Shown here: positions 12,725-15,174 of the stretch, in pieces
How the letters are laid out: every line of letters begins with the position of its first letter
Position numbering within the stretch: position 1 is the stretch's first letter
Assembly: GCA_900547015.1 (NCBI GenBank)
Contig: URFD01000030.1
Span: 1 to 15,174 of the forward strand
Source of the DNA: an uncultured Oscillospiraceae bacterium
GTDB lineage: Bacteria > Bacillota > Clostridia > Oscillospirales > Ruminococcaceae
Direction: 5' to 3'
Length of the DNA: 15,174 nucleotides
Notes under the pieces: generated by a model
Database searches by the model: none
Told to the model about the DNA's origin: nothing
Seen by the model: the letters and a program-made list of their open reading frames with translations, nothing else
Position numbers and translations under genes: made by a program

Positions 12725-14074
12725 ATGGCAGAGGAAAATCTGGCGCTTGGCGGCGAACAGCTTCCCTTCAGTCTGGAGGCGGAGCAGTCGGTTTTGGGCG
12801 CCATTCTCATCGAGCCGGAATGTATCAGCAAGGTGCTGGAGCTTCTGGTGCCGGAGAGCTTTTATCGTCCGCAGCATCAGCAGCTGTTTTCCATCATGCT
12901 GGGGATGTTCACCTCCGCTCAGCCCATCGACTTTATCACGGTGCTCGAGCGCGCCAAGGCGGAGCAGGTGTTTTTCAGCGAGAGCGATGCCAAGGTCTAC
13001 CTGACCCAGCTGGTGCAGGTGGTCCCGAGTGCGGCGAATGTCGAGGCTTATGCCAAGCTGGTGCAGGAAAAATACTATATGCGCTCGCTGGTCAATGTGG
13101 CAAAAAACATCATCACCAACTCGGAAAAGAGCGATGCGGATGCCCGCGGTCTGATGGAATTTGCCGAGCACAAGCTCTATGAAATCAGGCAGGGCAAGGA
13201 TGCCAGCGGCTTGGTTAAGGTGGACCGTGCCATCTTTGAGCTGTATGACAAGCTGCAGCGAATCTCCGGTGATGACCGAAACCAGTTTGTCGGCATTCCC
13301 ACGGGATTTTCGGCCTTGGACAGCCTGACAACAGGGCTCAACCGCACCGACCTGATTTTGCTGGCAGCCCGTCCGGCGATGGGAAAATCCACCTTCGTCA
13401 TGAATATCGCAACCAATGTTGCAAAGCAGGGATATTCGGTAGCGGTATTCTCTTTGGAGATGAGCAGGGAACAGCTGGTCTCCCGTATGCTGTCTGCGGA
13501 TGCGCTGATTCAGGGCTCCCAGCTCCGTACCGGCAATCTGAGCGTGGACGACTGGACTCGTCTGGCGGTATCGGCACAGTCGATTGCCCGGATGCCGATG
13601 TACATTGACGACAGCGCTGGCATCACGGTGGCGGAGATGAAGGCCAAGCTGCGCCGAATCCCCAATCTGGGTCTGGTTGTCATCGACTACCTTCAGCTGA
13701 TGTCCTCAGGCAGACGCATCGAGAACCGTGTTCAGGAGGTTTCGGAAATGACCCGAAATCTCAAAATCATGGCGAAGGAGCTGGATGTGCCGATTATCAC
13801 CCTTTCCCAGCTGTCGCGTAGCCCGGATAAGCGTACCGGCGACCATCGCCCGGTGCTGTCCGACCTGCGAGAATCCGGCTCCATCGAGCAGGATGCGGAC
13901 CAGGTTATGTTTTTGTACCGCGATGAATATTATAACGAGGACAGTGAGGATAAGGGAGTTGCGGAGGTCATCGTCGCCAAAAACCGTCACGGGGCGACCG
14001 ACACGGTCAAGCTGGCGTTTGACGGCCAGCACACCCGTTTCCTGAGCAGGGAGCTGTTCCGAGATGCGCCGTAA
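12725..14074 (+). CDS. dnaB: Replicative DNA helicase DnaB
   Basis: The 449-residue product (452 from the upstream ATG) is the hexameric helicase that unwinds DNA at the replication fork, called DnaC in B. subtilis. The N-terminal domain carries PFSLEAEQSVLGAILIEP, the usual first motif. The RecA-like domain begins near GIPTGFSALDSLTTGL. Walker A is ARPAMGKST (215-223), a variant of the common RPSMGKT. FSLEMS, Walker B VVIDYLQL (318-325), ITLSQLSR and LSDLRESGSIEQDADQVMFLYR are all intact. It is near the normal length (about 440-470). It is the fourth gene of the rnj operon and overlaps tilS by 11 bases. Confidence 0.96.
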   Translation: MAEENLALGGEQLPFSLEAEQSVLGAILIEPECISKVLELLVPESFYRPQHQQLFSIMLGMFTSAQPIDFITVLERAKAEQVFFSESDAKVYLTQLVQVVPSAANVEAYAKLVQEKYYMRSLVNVAKNIITNSEKSDADARGLMEFAEHKLYEIRQGKDASGLVKVDRAIFELYDKLQRISGDDRNQFVGIPTGFSALDSLTTGLNRTDLILLAARPAMGKSTFVMNIATNVAKQGYSVAVFSLEMSREQLVSRMLSADALIQGSQLRTGNLSVDDWTRLAVSAQSIARMPMYIDDSAGITVAEMKAKLRRIPNLGLVVIDYLQLMSSGRRIENRVQEVSEMTRNLKIMAKELDVPIITLSQLSRSPDKRTGDHRPVLSDLRESGSIEQDADQVMFLYRDEYYNEDSEDKGVAEVIVAKNRHGATDTVKLAFDGQHTRFLSRELFRDAP

Positions 14075-15174
14075 GGTGTTGCGGACCATCCGCCAGTATC
14101 AGATGATTGCTCCCGGGGACCACATCGTGGTAGGCTTTTCCGGAGGAGCCGATTCGACGGCGCTGCTTGCTCTGCTTTGGGAGCTGCGTTCGGAGCTTTC
14201 TATCACGGTAAGCGCCTGTCATCTCAACCACCAGCTCCGCGCACAGGAAGCAAATCGGGATGAGGCTTTTGTCCGGGATTTTTGCGCGCAGAAGGGAATC
14301 CCTCTAACGGTCGAATCCCAAGATATTGCCGCCAACGCTGCCCAGCAGCGGCAGTCGGTGGAGCTGTATGCCCGTCAGCAGCGATACGAGCTGTTTGAAC
14401 GGCTGGCAGCAGATTTTCCACAGGGAAAGATTGCAACGGCGCACAACCTCAACGACAACGCGGAGACCATGCTCTTTTATCTGGCGCGTGGAACCGGAAT
14501 GTCGGGGATGGGAGGCATCCCTCCGGTGCGCGGCAGGGTGATTCGTCCGCTGATTGGATGCACCCGGGCAGAAATCGAAACCTTCTGCCACGACGCAGGG
14601 TTGTCCTTTGTGACCGACAGCACCAATCTTTCCGATGATTATACCCGCAACCGGATTCGGCATCATCTGGTTCCGCTGATGGAGCAGCTCAACGGAGCGT
14701 TTTTGGAGCACGCTGACCAACTGAGCCAAACAGCCCGCTTGGAGGATAACTTTTTAGAGGAGCTTTGTAGCCGCGAATATGAGTGCATCTGTCTGGACAG
14801 CTCCGGACGGACGCTCGACCGGCAGAGGTTTCTTGCCCTGCACCCGGCGGTGCAGCGGCGGATTCTGGTGCTTCTGCTGCGTCGGGAAGGCATCCAGCCG
14901 GACTTTGAGCGGGTGGGTCTGATGCAGCAGCGGGTAGCTGTGGGCAGAGGAAAAACCGAGCTAAAATACGGGATTGCCCTCAAAGCGGATGAAGCGGCCT
15001 TTTCCATCGACCGGGAGGTTTTTTACCGCAACCGGCGTCAGCCCTACTTTGAGCATCCCCTTGTGCCAGGGGTCTGCGAATTGTTTCGTGGCAAGTGCAT
15101 CGAGGTCAAAATCTGCTCGATGCAAGAATATAAACTTTTCTTTAATAAAGACCATGGTATCTTAAAAAACAGCT
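14064..15174 (+). CDS. tilS: tRNA(Ile)-lysidine synthase TilS, 3' end beyond window
   Basis: An open frame from the ATG at 14064 runs without a stop to the window edge (370 codons). It encodes the enzyme that attaches lysine to C34 of tRNA(Ile2), letting it read AUA. The PP-loop is VVGFSGGADSTALL (22-35). Further family motifs are HLNHQLR, ATAHNLNDNAETMLFYLARGTG (family AHHxxDxxET region, about 125-146), RPLIGCTRAEIE and TDSTNLSDDYTRNRIRHHLVP. Full TilS is about 430-470 aa, so only the last part of the C-terminal domain is missing. The start lies within the last codons of dnaB (11-base overlap), with AGGGAG about 10 bases upstream in dnaB, suggesting translational coupling. Confidence 0.94.
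   Translation, partial: MRRKVLRTIRQYQMIAPGDHIVVGFSGGADSTALLALLWELRSELSITVSACHLNHQLRAQEANRDEAFVRDFCAQKGIPLTVESQDIAANAAQQRQSVELYARQQRYELFERLAADFPQGKIATAHNLNDNAETMLFYLARGTGMSGMGGIPPVRGRVIRPLIGCTRAEIETFCHDAGLSFVTDSTNLSDDYTRNRIRHHLVPLMEQLNGAFLEHADQLSQTARLEDNFLEELCSREYECICLDSSGRTLDRQRFLALHPAVQRRILVLLLRREGIQPDFERVGLMQQRVAVGRGKTELKYGIALKADEAAFSIDREVFYRNRRQPYFEHPLVPGVCELFRGKCIEVKICSMQEYKLFFNKDHGILKNS

Overview
The window looks like ordinary chromosomal DNA from a Gram-positive, moderately GC-rich anaerobe of class Clostridia, probably a gut Oscillospiraceae/Butyricicoccaceae-type bacterium. That placement is inferred from four things: strong AGGAGG-type ribosome sites, sigma-A promoters with 17-base spacers, lipoprotein cyclophilins, and the gene order gdpP-rplI-dnaB known from Firmicutes. 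I see no rRNA, tRNA, insertion sequence, CRISPR array or prophage gene.

Layout: (1) 1-60, minus strand: the first 20 codons of a DegV-family lipid-binding protein, with its own promoter, divergent from dpaL. (2) 314-1531, plus: dpaL, a PLP-dependent diaminopropionate ammonia-lyase, closed by a strong terminator. (3) 1723-4049, plus: three tandem cyclophilin-type prolyl isomerase genes. The first is a lipoprotein with a decayed active site, the second an apparently active lipoprotein, the third an apparently active cytosolic enzyme. A bidirectional terminator at 4060-4097 separates them from (4) 6850-4108, minus: the iscS-iscU-mnmA operon (cysteine desulfurase, Fe-S scaffold, tRNA 2-thiouridylase). 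(5) 7452-7003, minus: rnhA, with its own promoter. (6) 8079-15174, plus: rnj-gdpP-rplI-dnaB-tilS, covering mRNA decay, c-di-AMP hydrolysis, ribosomal protein L9, the replicative helicase and tRNA(Ile) lysidine synthase. tilS runs off the right edge.

How the genes fit together: iscS and iscU mobilise sulfur and build clusters, and mnmA uses that sulfur to thiolate wobble uridine in tRNA. mnmA starts inside the end of iscU, so the two are probably translationally coupled. The rnj cluster joins RNA turnover, nucleotide second-messenger control, translation and replication functions. tilS starts inside the end of dnaB in the same way.

The least explained part is the gene-free stretch at about 7547-8078. 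A near-perfect promoter lies about 420 bases upstream of rnj, and the transcribed leader holds at least six possible stem-loops, one of them resembling an early intrinsic terminator. This could be an autoregulatory or attenuating leader for RNase J, or a separate small RNA. The iscU leader also holds two mutually exclusive hairpins, one of which would hide its ribosome binding site.
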